Assembly (NCBI GenBank): GCA_965277025.1
Contig: OZ255706.1
Coordinates: 2,046,001 to 2,110,000 of the forward strand
Length of the DNA: 64,000 nt
Direction: 5' to 3'
Source: Methylomarinum sp965277025
GTDB taxonomy: Bacteria; Pseudomonadota; Gammaproteobacteria; Methylococcales; Methylomonadaceae
The notes under the pieces are model-generated. The model had not been told where the DNA came from. It worked only from the letters and a program-made list of their open reading frames with translations, and searched no databases. Positions 9,278 to 18,273 of the stretch are shown piece by piece; the first letter of the stretch is position 1, and each line of letters begins with the position of its first letter. Both the position numbers and the translations under genes were made by a program.

Positions 9278-9645
9278 TAAACGGTGTATCTAAAGTCGGC
9301 TTTCATCCAATCCTGGCACTGTAAATCAATGCTCCAATATCGGCGCAACCGAGTGTTGGGCGCCAGTTATTTCTTTACCGTTGATTTGCGTAATCGAAAA
9401 TCAACGATGTTAATCAGTTATGTTGATCCTTTACGTTGTCGAACGAAAGATACGTGATAAGAAACCATTTGCAAATCGAAGCGTGGATCTTATTGCCAGA
9501 GTAGTGCATGCCGTATCGACCTTGCCACCCGGCGATGCTGATTATTGCTCCCGTTGGCGATTGCTGAAAAGCCGTTTGATGCATCGGCTCACAAATTAAA
9601 CCCGTCGGGCTATGACGAATAGCCATGCTCATTGGCTTCGATATT

Positions 9646-9671
9646 CCCGGATTCCACAAGCTTCATCCGGG
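9646..9671. repeat. REP-like palindrome, right copy (inverted)
   Basis: CCCGGAT and ATCCGGG flank the core TCCACAAGCTTC, giving a short hairpin, followed by GCTACGTGC. Its reverse complement matches the copy at 9249-9277, so the pair forms inverted ends about 420 bp apart. Confidence 0.72.
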
Positions 9672-9697
9672 CTACGTGCTAACTTAAGGGCAGGAAA

Positions 9698-10420
9698 TCA
9701 GGTTTTGATATTCCCTGCATGTAAGCCACATTCTTTTTTCTGCTCGCCTTCCCACCACCAGCGGCCGGCGCGTTCGTGTTGATTGGGCAGTACCGGGCGG
9801 GTGCAGGGTTCGCAACCGATGCTGATGTAGCCGTGTTGGTGTAGTTCGTTGAAAGGTACTTGCCAGGCTTCGATGTAGTCCCATACCTGGGAGGAGCGCC
9901 AGTTAAGCAGTGGATTGAATTTAATCAGTTTTTTGTCATCGGTGGAAAATGCAGTATCGAGTTGTACTTCGGGAATATCACTGCGCGTATCCAGGCTTTG
10001 GTCTTTTCGCTGGCCGGTAATCCAGGCGTCAAGTTGGGACAGTTTGCGTTTTAATGGGGAGACTTTTCGGATGGCGCAACATTGCTGATGGTTGTCTTCA
10101 TAGAAACTATACAGGCCTTTTTGTTTGACAAAGGGTTCCAGTTCGGTCGGGTCGGGGTTGAGTAATTCGATCTCTATTTGGTAATGCTGGCGAACCTTTT
10201 CGATAAAGCGATAGGTTTCAGGGTGCAGGCGGCCGGTATCAAGGCTGAAAACCTGGATATCAGGACGAATTTTAACCGCCATATCGATTAACACGACATC
10301 TTCGGCGCCACTGAAGGAAATGGCGATATTATCAAAAGACTCCAAAGCGGCTTTTAATATGGGCGCAGGTTTTTTATCTTTCAATAAGGCTTGATAATGC
10401 GGCAGGTCAAATGTGCTCAT
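9698..10420 (-). CDS. cysH: Assimilatory adenylyl-sulfate (APS) reductase, [4Fe-4S] type, CysH family
   Basis: The 240-aa protein belongs to the CysH family that reduces activated sulfate to sulfite. The nucleotide-binding SFSGAED and SLDTGRLHPET are near the N-terminus, and the catalytic cysteine is in ECGLH (Cys 231). It has the extra cysteine pairs Cys114-Cys115 (QQCCAIRK) and Cys203/Cys206 (GCEPCTRP), the pattern that ligates a [4Fe-4S] cluster in APS reductases and is absent from E. coli-type PAPS reductases. APS is therefore the likely substrate. The start overlaps gshA by four bases, so the two sulfur/thiol genes are one operon read leftwards. Confidence 0.9.
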   Translation of the reverse strand: MSTFDLPHYQALLKDKKPAPILKAALESFDNIAISFSGAEDVVLIDMAVKIRPDIQVFSLDTGRLHPETYRFIEKVRQHYQIEIELLNPDPTELEPFVKQKGLYSFYEDNHQQCCAIRKVSPLKRKLSQLDAWITGQRKDQSLDTRSDIPEVQLDTAFSTDDKKLIKFNPLLNWRSSQVWDYIEAWQVPFNELHQHGYISIGCEPCTRPVLPNQHERAGRWWWEGEQKKECGLHAGNIKT

Positions 10421-12000
10421 GGTTTTTGTGCGAAATAGCGTTGTAAAAATTCATCAAAACTTATCTCGTCGCTGTTTTCAATTTCTTTTTGTTTCAAATG
10501 CGACATACGGGCGAGTTCGGTAAAATACTCAATCCGGTTTTGGTCCAATGGTTGTTGCTTGAAAACCTGGCTATGTTTGGCAGAAACATCGAGACCGTAA
10601 CAGCCAAACGGTTGTTGTTTATCGCGCATTTCCGTCAAAATCCTGGCTGAAGGAGTTTGCTCTGGATGGTTAACCAAGCTTTTATATTGTTTCAATGCTT
10701 GTTGATAAGGGGTGTTATTTTCCCCTTGGTCAAGAATCTCGCAGACAGGCTGCATTTCTTCAAGAATTTGTCTGGCCCAGTCTTGAAGGGCTATTTCCCC
10801 TTGCAGGTGTTCCAGTTTCAGACCGGGCTTTCTGCCTTCATGAGCCACTTTAAGCTGGTTTCGATTGTTGATGCTTTGTTCTTCAGCTCTATTCAACGGG
10901 CTGTCTTGCAGCAGACAGTGCAATAAGAAGGCTTCTAAAAACCTGGACTTGTGTTCGTCTATGCCAATCGGATTGAATAAGTCCAGGTCAAGTGATCGCA
11001 CTTCCACATAGCGGACGCCGCGGCGTTTTAGCGCCAGGGTCGGTTTTTCCCCCGAGTTGGCGATTTGCTTGGGGCGAATGGTACTGTAGAACTCGTTTTC
11101 AATTTGCAGGATATTGGCGTTTAATTGTCGATATTCGCCGTTCACTTTGACGCCGATTTTTTCATAGTCGGGATAAGGGGTTTCAATGGCAGCGCTCAGC
11201 GTTTTGACGTAGGCCTTAAGGGAGTCGTAATCGATATTCAATTGTTCCTGGTTTTTGCTTTTATAGCCGATATCGCTCATGCGCAACGAGGTGGCGTAAG
11301 GATGATAGAGGGTGTAATCATCAAACTCATCAAATTGCGCCATCAAATGTGGACGGCTTTTGAAAAACTTTTTACAGATGGCCGGCGATGCGCCAAACAA
11401 ATAAAGGATAAGCCAGCCCTGACGCTGAAAATTACGAATCAAGCCAAAATAGCTTTCGGAGATGAAATCGTCCAGTTTGTCAAAAGAACCCGATTGTTGA
11501 TGCAATAATGGCCACAACTGCACCGGTACGGAATAATTGAAATGGATGCCAGCGATTGCTTGCATGGTGCGGCCGTAGCGATACCATAAGCCCTTCCGGT
11601 AAACATGTTTCATCTGGCCGATATTGGAACGGCCGTATTCGGCGATATGGATACTTTCATCGCCATCGATGCCGCAAGGCATGCTGGTGGCCAGCAGTAT
11701 TTCATCATCCAGGTGCTGGTAGACAAATTGATGAATATGCTGCATCGAAGCCAGGGTTTCCTGAATGTCAGCAAACGGTGGGGTGATAAATTCCAGTAAT
11801 GCTTCGGAATAATCTGTCGTAATATGCGGATGCGTCAAGGCGGAACCCAGCGCATGCGGGTGATCGGTTTGCGAGATACAGCCATTGGCGTCGATACGCA
11901 GGCTTTCTTTTTCAATACCTTTCAGGCCGTGTTTCAACAACTGCTGCTGTTGATGATCGATGATGTATTGTAAACGGGGAGAATGATGAGGTTTGTTCAT
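10417..12000 (-). CDS. gshA: Glutamate-cysteine ligase
   Basis: The first enzyme of glutathione synthesis, joining glutamate and cysteine with ATP. At 527 aa it matches the gammaproteobacterial (group 1) GshA length of about 518. Recognisable blocks are GIEKESLR near the N-terminus, TTDYSEALLEFITPP, CGIDGDESIHIAEYGRSN and GVRYVEVRSLDLDLFNPIG. It precedes cysH in a two-gene unit, linking sulfate reduction to thiol production. The upstream 84-bp gap to recQ must hold the promoters for both directions. Confidence 0.94.
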   Translation of the reverse strand: MNKPHHSPRLQYIIDHQQQQLLKHGLKGIEKESLRIDANGCISQTDHPHALGSALTHPHITTDYSEALLEFITPPFADIQETLASMQHIHQFVYQHLDDEILLATSMPCGIDGDESIHIAEYGRSNIGQMKHVYRKGLWYRYGRTMQAIAGIHFNYSVPVQLWPLLHQQSGSFDKLDDFISESYFGLIRNFQRQGWLILYLFGASPAICKKFFKSRPHLMAQFDEFDDYTLYHPYATSLRMSDIGYKSKNQEQLNIDYDSLKAYVKTLSAAIETPYPDYEKIGVKVNGEYRQLNANILQIENEFYSTIRPKQIANSGEKPTLALKRRGVRYVEVRSLDLDLFNPIGIDEHKSRFLEAFLLHCLLQDSPLNRAEEQSINNRNQLKVAHEGRKPGLKLEHLQGEIALQDWARQILEEMQPVCEILDQGENNTPYQQALKQYKSLVNHPEQTPSARILTEMRDKQQPFGCYGLDVSAKHSQVFKQQPLDQNRIEYFTELARMSHLKQKEIENSDEISFDEFLQRYFAQKP

Positions 12001-12084
12001 TAAACAGGCTACGCGGTTGACGCGTCTTGATATAATCGAGCTATTATACCAGTTGGGGGCGCTTTGAGAACGTGATAATCACTG
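12001..12084. promoter_or_regulatory. Divergent promoter region gshA / recQ
   Basis: The 84-bp gap between divergent gshA and recQ is the only place for both promoters. Facing recQ there is a TTGACG at 12017-12022 and TATTAT at 12042-12047 (19-bp spacing, longer than ideal); TATAAT also occurs at 12031-12036. No operator is recognised. Confidence 0.4.
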
Positions 12085-13989
12085 ATGAATAATCAAAAAG
12101 AACAGGCATTGACGATTCTGCGAACCACTTTTGGTTATGAGCAGTTTCGTGGCCGCCAGCAGGAAATTATCGAACAGGTGATCGACGGTCGTGATGTGTT
12201 GGTGTTAATGCCGACCGGCGGTGGTAAGTCATTGTGTTTTCAGATACCGGCGCTGATCCGAAGCGGTGTGGGCGTAGTGATTTCCCCGCTGATTGCGTTG
12301 ATGGAGGATCAAGTAAACAGCCTGCATCAGTTAGGCATCAGAGCGGCCTATTTGAACTCGACACTGAGCTACGAACAGGTTCTCGAGGTGGAGGCCCGCT
12401 TGCGGCAGGGCGACCTGGACTTGTTATACATCGCCCCAGAGCGATTGAATTCACAACGCACCTTGTCGCTGTTCAGTCAGATTGACATCGCCTTGTTCGC
12501 TATCGATGAAGCGCATTGTGTATCACAATGGGGTCATGATTTTCGTGCCGATTATCTGGAACTGTCGCTGCTGCATCAGCGTTTTTCAGAGATTCCCCGG
12601 ATTGCATTGACGGCGACGGCTGATGACAAGACCCGGGCCGAGATGATCAAGCGTTTGAATCTGGAAAAGGCGAAAATATTTATCAGCAGTTTCGACCGGC
12701 CCAATATCCGTTATCGAATCGTGCAGAAAAAACAGGCCAAACAGCAACTCTTGCAGTTTATCAGGGCGGAACATGACGGCGATGTCGGCATTGTTTATTG
12801 TCTATCCCAGAAGAAAGTCGAGGCGACGGTCGCGTGGTTGAGTGAGCATGGAGTAACCGCCTTGCCCTATCATGCCGGCATGAGCAATGATCTTCGCCAG
12901 CGACATCAGCATCGTTTTTTAAAGGAAGAAGGGCTGGTGATTGTCGCCACTATCGCTTTTGGTATGGGCATCGACAAGCCTAATGTCCGTTTCGTCGCCC
13001 ATCTGGATTTGCCCAAAAGCATCGAGTCTTATTATCAGGAAACCGGGCGGGCAGGGCGGGATGGTTTGCCCGCCAATGCCTGGATGGCTTATGGGTTGCA
13101 GGATGTGATCACCTTGCGGCAGATGATGGCGGCATCCAATGCCGATGAAATGCATCAGCGGGTCGAACTGCATAAACTGGACGCCATGTTGGCTTTGTGT
13201 GAAACCATTCATTGCCGGCGTCAGGAGTTGCTGGCTTATTTTGGCGAAACGCTGGAACAGCCTTGTGGCAATTGCGATACCTGTCTGGAGCCTGTTAAAA
13301 CCTGGGATGGAACGCTTGCTGCGCAGCAGGCTTTGTCGTGCATTTACCGCACCGGACAGCGTTTTGGTGCCAGTTATCTTATCGATGTGTTGCGCGGCAA
13401 AAACACAGAGCGCATCAAACAGTTCGGCCATGACAAACTTTCCACCTATGGTATTGGCAAAGAACTCGATGAACAACGCTGGCGGTCTGTTTTCAGGCAA
13501 CTGGTCGCCAGAGGATTGGTGAAAATTGATTTTGAGCATTATGGCGCATTCAAATTGACCGAAGCGTGTCGGCCGGTTTTGCGTTCAGAGCAGACCCTGG
13601 TGTTGCGCAGTGATATTCAGGCAGAAAAAATCCGCTCGAACAGTGGCCAGAAAAGATCGCTCGGCCAGGCCAGTCAGCCATTATGGGAGGCGTTGAAAGC
13701 GAAACGTCGGGAAATAGCCGATCGGCAGGATGTTCCGGCTTATGTTATTTTTCATGATGCCACCTTGATGGAAATGGTGGAGAAAATGCCGCAAACACAT
13801 CAGGAAATGGCGCGTATTTCCGGTGTGGGGGAGCGTAAACTGGAACTATACGCCGATGAGTTCATCGAGGTTATAGCCGCTTTTGACGCGTCTGAAAAAA
13901 CGTCCAAAAGCACCGATACCCAGGCTGAAACCATCGCCTTGTTTCGTTTGGGTATTCGCCTGAGCAGGTCGCCAGGCAAAGGGAACTAA
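12085..13989 (+). CDS. recQ: ATP-dependent DNA helicase RecQ, C-terminus frameshifted
   Basis: A 3'-5' DNA helicase of superfamily 2. Walker A is MPTGGGKS (residues 42-49), the DEAH box is AIDEAHCVSQWGHDFR near 140, motif VI is YYQETGRAGRDG, and the zinc-binding RQC cysteines are in CRRQEL...CGNCDTC. The HRDC domain runs from about residue 540 to 600 (LWEALKAKRREIA). The open frame ends at 13989 with a tail (RLGIRLSRSPGKGN) that is not family-like. One base is missing near 13953-13955: in the next frame the sequence continues as SPEQVARQRELKPDTIYRHL, the helix-turn-helix domain found at the C-terminus of many RecQ proteins. Helicase and HRDC are intact, so the shortened protein may still work. 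Confidence 0.93.
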   Translation: MNNQKEQALTILRTTFGYEQFRGRQQEIIEQVIDGRDVLVLMPTGGGKSLCFQIPALIRSGVGVVISPLIALMEDQVNSLHQLGIRAAYLNSTLSYEQVLEVEARLRQGDLDLLYIAPERLNSQRTLSLFSQIDIALFAIDEAHCVSQWGHDFRADYLELSLLHQRFSEIPRIALTATADDKTRAEMIKRLNLEKAKIFISSFDRPNIRYRIVQKKQAKQQLLQFIRAEHDGDVGIVYCLSQKKVEATVAWLSEHGVTALPYHAGMSNDLRQRHQHRFLKEEGLVIVATIAFGMGIDKPNVRFVAHLDLPKSIESYYQETGRAGRDGLPANAWMAYGLQDVITLRQMMAASNADEMHQRVELHKLDAMLALCETIHCRRQELLAYFGETLEQPCGNCDTCLEPVKTWDGTLAAQQALSCIYRTGQRFGASYLIDVLRGKNTERIKQFGHDKLSTYGIGKELDEQRWRSVFRQLVARGLVKIDFEHYGAFKLTEACRPVLRSEQTLVLRSDIQAEKIRSNSGQKRSLGQASQPLWEALKAKRREIADRQDVPAYVIFHDATLMEMVEKMPQTHQEMARISGVGERKLELYADEFIEVIAAFDASEKTSKSTDTQAETIALFRLGIRLSRSPGKGN

Positions 13990-14136
13990 AACCAGACACT
14001 ATCTACCGGCATCTAGCCCAGGCGATCGAACAAGGCGCGGTGTTGTTAAATGAAGTGCTGGAACTGCCGGATGCGGAGCTCGATATGTTGCAGGAGGCGG
14101 TGTTGCAACAGGCACAGACGGGAAGCAACAGTCTAA
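13956..14136 (+). pseudogene. recQ: recQ 3' remnant, piece 1 (shifted frame, HTH domain)
   Basis: Read one base out of frame from recQ, this encodes SPEQVARQRELKPDTIYRHL and on through AQAIEQGAVLLNEVLELPD to GSNSL, the C-terminal helix-turn-helix region of RecQ. It ends at the CTAA target duplication of the IS5-family element (14133-14136). Confidence 0.85.
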
Positions 14137-15521
14137 CAGGCTGTTGAAAAACGCCCCTATGCCTCCGGCTCCAGCCCTTCATTTTGGGTTAAATTTACCT
14201 CTGGATGGCCTGATTAGCCAGGTTTTCCGGTATCAGCCGGTTTATATTGCCCTTTCGAGGCTTTATTTCCACCTTCTGGCGGATTTCAGGCACAACGGTG
14301 CCTGCGCAGTTGAATAACGCCATTGTAACAGGGTCATCAGGCGGGTCAGATTATACGCTGCGAAGGTGAATACGGTTTGGGCAGTCACTTTTTTCACTCC
14401 GCGAAATCGGGTTTGACGTAATCCCTCAACAGTTTTGCTCCAGCCAAAGACTTCTTCGATCCGTTTACGGATTTTGAGACTGCTGTATAGCCTGGGTGTC
14501 GGGTCGTCCGCTTGTCAATCGCCGAACCTTTCGCTTTTTGAGTTACATGCGGGGTCACCTTCATGGCGCGAAGCTCGGCAACGAAGTTTTGGGTATCATA
14601 GTTTTTGTCACTGCCCACTGTGGCACCCGCTTTTTTGACGCTGCGTTTGATCATTTTTGTCGCCGCCTCCCGCCCGGCCGTTCCTGTCGCCTGGGTCACT
14701 TCAACATCGATGACCAAACCATGGCGATTTTCCATGAGTGCATGGCCCGGAAAAGCGAGTTGGGCTTTATCGCCCTGACTTTTTTTATACATCCTTGCTT
14801 CCGGGTCCGTTGTCGATTCATGCGTGTCGTTACAGCGTTTCTCGCCTTTGAAGTTGACACCCGGATTGCGGGTGGAATCCTCCGGCGGCCGGCTCGAACC
14901 ATCTTTGGCCTTGACGCTTTTCACAGAAGCCCAGGCCTTGATTAGCGTGCCATCAACTGAAAAGTGTTCGTCTGAGACTAAATCCTGCCATTCGGCCAGG
15001 CACAGCACACGATCAAAAAACAAACGACTCACGCGCTCATTCAATAGACGGTCACGATTGGCGCTGAACGTTGAATGATCCCAAACCTCATCATCCATTG
15101 ATAAGCCGACAAACCAACGATACAGCAGATTGAAATCAATGTGTTCGATCAGTTGCCGCTCCGAACGAATGGAAAACAGGATTTGCAACAAACTGGCACG
15201 GAGTAAACGCTCGGGAGGAATTGACGCCCGGCCCCGTCGGGAATACAGGTCATCGAACTCCTCATCCAAAGTAGTCAATAGAATATCGACCAAATATCGT
15301 AGTTTGCGTAAAGGATGATCACTCGGAATTCTAGATTCCAGCGTCCGATAACTGAATAATTCGTTTTGGGTATAATCAATGCCGCGCATAACAAATAAAA
15401 AATCGGGGAATATCAAATGGATTGAATCATTTTACCATAAATAACAATTAGTTATGTAATCAAATGCCAATTATGGCAACGAAACAATGCGGCCTCCAGG
15501 TTGGATTAAATCAACAGCCTG
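14137..15521 (-). mobile_element. IS5-family element, copy 1 (1385 bp)
   Basis: Terminal inverted repeats CAGGCTGTTGA / TCAACAGCCTG, flanked on both sides by the 4-bp duplication CTAA (14133-14136 and 15522-15525), matching the YTAR target of IS5-group elements. It inserted into the 3' end of recQ. Three other copies or fragments of this element are in the window (24460-25845, 55161-55380, 60098-61484). Confidence 0.93.
14302..15416 (-). pseudogene. IS5-family transposase, frameshifted
   Basis: The reading frame starts MIFPDFLFVMRGIDYTQ and matches the intact copy at 24625-25740 until near the C-terminus. A missing G near 14487 then shifts the frame after HPGYT and stops it at 14394. This removes the region with the third catalytic residue (RIEEVFGWSK in the intact copy). 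The stop codon used by the intact copy is also changed here (TAG to CAG). Confidence 0.88.
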
Positions 15522-15541
15522 CTAAAGCCGGTTTATGAACA
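15522..15541 (+). pseudogene. recQ: recQ 3' remnant, piece 2
   Basis: These 20 bases lie between two insertion sequences: the CTAA duplicate of the IS5-family insertion, then AGCCGGTTTAT, then GAACA, the 5-bp duplicate of the next element. Joined to the flanking recQ pieces they encode LKPVYEQ. Confidence 0.8.
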
Positions 15542-15751
15542 TAGAAGTTACGCATTGACAGGCAATGTTAAACTATGGGTTTAAAAAATTCCAAAGTCAA
15601 TGCAAGGCAAACCTTGATAAGAGAAATAACACGCCCCTCAACAGCCTGCTGTACATTACCCATGTATATTGGTTTTTTATTAAGTGAGCCGAAACAAGCT
15701 AGTGCACATAAGCGGAAACACCAATGCTATTTATGAGGAATATATTGTAAT

Positions 15752-16291
15752 ATGCTGAATAATACTATATTAAATTCAGCAGGTGATATCATTCCACGAC
15801 TAACAGCAGCCCCAATCAGTTTAACAGAAGAACAACGCACGTTATTACAAGGCACAGTGCGTAAACATACAAGTCCTCAGAATTTGGTGACACGTTGCCG
15901 TATTATATTGTTGGCAGATGAGGGCATCAGTGTACATGAAACCATGCGCCAGTTAAAAACTGGACGGACAACTGTTCAAAATTGGCGAAAACGCTGGTTA
16001 CAGAACAGTGAGCAAGAAAATCCTTTAGCCCGGCTTCAAGATGCACCGCGAAGCGGTGCGCCTGCTATCTATACGGCGGAGCAAATTTGCAGCATTATCG
16101 CGATAGCCTGCGAACGCCCAGAGGATAGTCAACGCCCGATCACTCATTGGACGCAACAAGAAATAGCCGATGAAGCGATAAAACGGGGCATTGTTGATTA
16201 TATTTCACAGCGCTCTGTTGGGCGCTTTTTAAAAAGAAGCGGACCTGCAACCCCACCGGATGAAAGGCTGGTTGACGGCAAAAAAAGATGA
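15752..16291 (+). CDS. IS630 transposase, ORF 1 (N-terminal DNA-binding part)
   Basis: A 179-aa frame with the helix-turn-helix region of IS630-type transposases (LADEGISVHETMRQLK, RTTVQNWRKRW) and the linker TQQEIADEAIKRG...SVGRFLKRSG. After SVGRFLKRSG the family-like continuation (DLQPHRMKGWLTAKKD) is found in the +1 frame, which is ORF 2. The second copy (56108-56647) has exactly the same arrangement. Confidence 0.85.
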   Translation: MLNNTILNSAGDIIPRLTAAPISLTEEQRTLLQGTVRKHTSPQNLVTRCRIILLADEGISVHETMRQLKTGRTTVQNWRKRWLQNSEQENPLARLQDAPRSGAPAIYTAEQICSIIAIACERPEDSQRPITHWTQQEIADEAIKRGIVDYISQRSVGRFLKRSGPATPPDERLVDGKKR

Positions 16292-16988
16292 ATACTTCGA
16301 CGAGAGGTGTCAAGATGTTTGCGAAACCTGCCAACGGGCTTTGGAGCGGGAAGAGCAAGGCATCAAAACGATTTCGATTGATGAAATGACAGGGATTCAA
16401 GCTTTAGAGCGAGCAGCGCAGACATTGCCGATGAAGAAAGGAAAAGTTGAACGACAAGAATTTGAATATATTCGACATGGTACCCAGACCTTGATTGCAG
16501 GTTTTGATGTGGCCACGGGTGAAGTAATGGGAAGTATAGGAGAAACTCGAACAGAGCAAGATTTTGCCGAGTTTTTGAACCTGCTTTTTCATCAACAACC
16601 CAAACAAACCCATTGGCATTTAGTCATGGATAATCTCAATACACATTGTTCAGAATCGGTGGTTCGATTAATTGCCGAAAAAATTTCGTATTCAGGAGAA
16701 TCAGGGGTTAAAGGAAAAGAGGGTATTTTGAAATCAATGGAAAGTCGTACTGCTTTTTTGACTAACTCAAACCATCCGGTTGTTTTTCATTTTACCCCTA
16801 AGCATTGTTCATGGCTTAATCAGATAGAGATCTGGTTTTCTATTTTAATGCGTAAAGTAATCCGGCGCGGCAACTTTAAATCTAAAGAGGATTTAAACAA
16901 AAAAATAGCGGATTTCATAAAATATTTCAATGAAACCATGGCTAAGCCTTTTCGTTGGACGTATCAGGCTAAGCCACTTACTCAATAG
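16260..16988 (+). CDS. IS630 transposase, ORF 2 (catalytic DDE part)
   Basis: A 242-aa frame overlapping ORF 1 by 32 bases in the +1 frame. It carries the catalytic core: first Asp in TISIDEMTGIQ, second in HLVMDNLNTHCS, and Glu in CSWLNQIEIWFS. The family-like sequence extends upstream of the ATG (LQPHR), so the working protein is probably a fusion with ORF 1 made by frameshifting. Whether this is programmed or an inherited mutation cannot be decided here. Confidence 0.85.
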   Translation: MKGWLTAKKDEYFDERCQDVCETCQRALEREEQGIKTISIDEMTGIQALERAAQTLPMKKGKVERQEFEYIRHGTQTLIAGFDVATGEVMGSIGETRTEQDFAEFLNLLFHQQPKQTHWHLVMDNLNTHCSESVVRLIAEKISYSGESGVKGKEGILKSMESRTAFLTNSNHPVVFHFTPKHCSWLNQIEIWFSILMRKVIRRGNFKSKEDLNKKIADFIKYFNETMAKPFRWTYQAKPLTQ

Positions 16989-17979
16989 AGTGAGAACTTG
17001 CGCTTGTTTGCACTAGTTGTCGACGATTAGGAGAAGTCATGTCAATATCACATGATAGCGTAAATCGATTTCTAAATCGGGAGCATTACACTGGGCGAGA
17101 TTTATACAATGAAGCCAGCGCAGGCCTGAATTTAAAGGGCGGAACCTTGAGTGTTGACGATAGTGTTCTTGATAAACCTTATAGCCAATATATGGCATAT
17201 GTCAGTTATTTTTGGTCGGGAAAACATCATAGAGCAGTCAAGGGAATCAATCTTATCACGTTGTACTACACAGACATTCAAGGAAAACACAACCACTGAA
17301 TTTCCGGGTGGTCGATAAGGCGGAAGGAAAGACAGAAAATGACTATTTTCAAGACATGCTGACCGAAGTATTAGCTTGGGGACTAGAACCTGGTTTTGTA
17401 ACAGGAGATAGCTGGTACAGTTGCGTGGATAATCTTAAATTGATAAGAAATCATCAGACAGGATTATTCTTTGCAGTGGAAGGTAATCGATTAGTCTCTG
17501 TTGAAAAAGGTTCATGGGTTCAAGTCAGGCAATTAGAAATCCCGGAAGACGGCTTAATGGTTTGGCTCAAAAATTTTGGGTATGTGAAATTATTTCGGAC
17601 GACCTTGAAAGAACAAGTTCGCCATTACATAAGTTCACTACCTGATGAAGAAAAAACCGCTGTTTTTGACAAGAAAGCATTTACCGAACAACATGATAGG
17701 CATTGGCAGATTGAGCAATATCATCGGGCAATAAAGCAGGTGTGTAATATTGAGCGGTTCCAGGTTCGCAATAAAAGAGCAATAAATAATCATATTTTTT
17801 CTCCAATTTGTGGCTTTGTTCAATTACAAAAATTGAGCTTTGCAGACGTGATTAATAATTGCTATAGCGTACAGCGGAATTTATTCAACGATGTTATGGC
17901 TTCGTTTATCGACACCTTTATGCCAAATATGAATCATTTAAACCCAATATTTCGATCTGTTGTCAATGCGTAACTTCTA

Positions 17980-18060
17980 GAACAATTTGCTGGCAGCTAT
18001 CATTATGGTGTGCTGCGCTGCGTTAAAGCGCATTTGAATCGCCTGGTGGAGACGGACTAA
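17980..18060 (+). pseudogene. recQ: recQ 3' remnant, piece 3 with the original stop
   Basis: After the second GAACA duplicate the sequence reads, in frame with the other recQ pieces, EQFAGSYHYGVLRCVKAHLN then RLVETD and a TAA at 18058-18060. YGVLRCVKA resembles the extreme C-terminus of RecQ proteins with a helix-turn-helix tail. This places the ancestral end of recQ here, 4 kb from the present stop. Confidence 0.82.
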
Positions 18061-18273
18061 GGGAGCGTTGAACGACACTTGTATCGGAAGGAATCAAGAA
18101 TAAACAAGCATTTTGCCGAAACCGAATCTCCAGCTTCACGAAAAACACGTTTCCAAGCCAAAACCATAGAAAGTCCTATCCAGTTTAGCTTGATCCTGCT
18201 TTGTTGAAGCGGAGCTTCTGGAGTAGAGTAGCTTGGGAATCAGCAAGAAAAGATGTGTAGATAGTTATGCCGA

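Larger units (their letters stand above)
9205..9697. other. Gene-poor stretch between lapA and cysH
   Basis: I see no convincing gene here. A minus-strand frame of 81 codons (9414-9659) begins inside the right-hand palindrome, has no ribosome site and resembles nothing I know. It does contain two similar short blocks (SPTGLI and SPTGAI). The stretch is bracketed by two inverted copies of a REP-like palindrome (separate entries), so it could be a small non-autonomous element or an old insertion scar. Confidence 0.5.
15702..17013 (+). mobile_element. IS630-family element, copy 1 (1312 bp, complete)
   Basis: It lies between TA dinucleotides (15700-15701 and 17014-17015), the target duplicated by IS630/mariner elements. 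The ends are related inverted repeats, GTGCACATAAGCG and CGCTTGTTTGCAC. Removing the element and one TA restores the IS-B sequence CAAGCTAGTTGTCG exactly, as read in the copy at 26062-27186. Confidence 0.93.
15575..17973 (+). pseudogene. IS-B transposase, interrupted and frameshifted
   Basis: The 5' part (MGLKNSKVNARQTLIREI...) is split by the IS630 after the codons for EPKQA and resumes at 17014. A second lesion, one missing C near 17290 (CACAACC instead of CACCAACC in the intact copy), shifts the frame, leaving open frames 17039-17299 and 17308-17973. The intact protein is at 26095-27180. This copy cannot make active transposase. Confidence 0.88.
15542..17979 (+). mobile_element. IS-B copy 1 (DDE element with 5-bp duplications), carrying a nested IS630
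   Basis: The ends are TAGAAGTTACGCATTGACA and TGTCAATGCGTAACTTCTA, flanked by GAACA at 15537-15541 and 17980-17984. The same element occurs at 26062-27186 (duplication TATGA) and 62083-63208 (duplication GCAGT), so the 5-bp duplication is established three times. The transposase resembles the IS701/IS4-like DDE group, but I cannot fix the family. An IS630 sits inside at 15702-17013. Confidence 0.9.

Noticed and set aside
9414..9659. 81-codon minus-strand frame between lapA and cysH
   Set aside because: No ribosome site, no recognised family, and it begins in a REP-like palindrome. Kept only as a note in the region entry.
14137..17979. Composite transposon carrying cargo genes
   Set aside because: The neighbouring insertion sequences are of different families, each with its own target duplicate, and between them lie only 16 bases of recQ.
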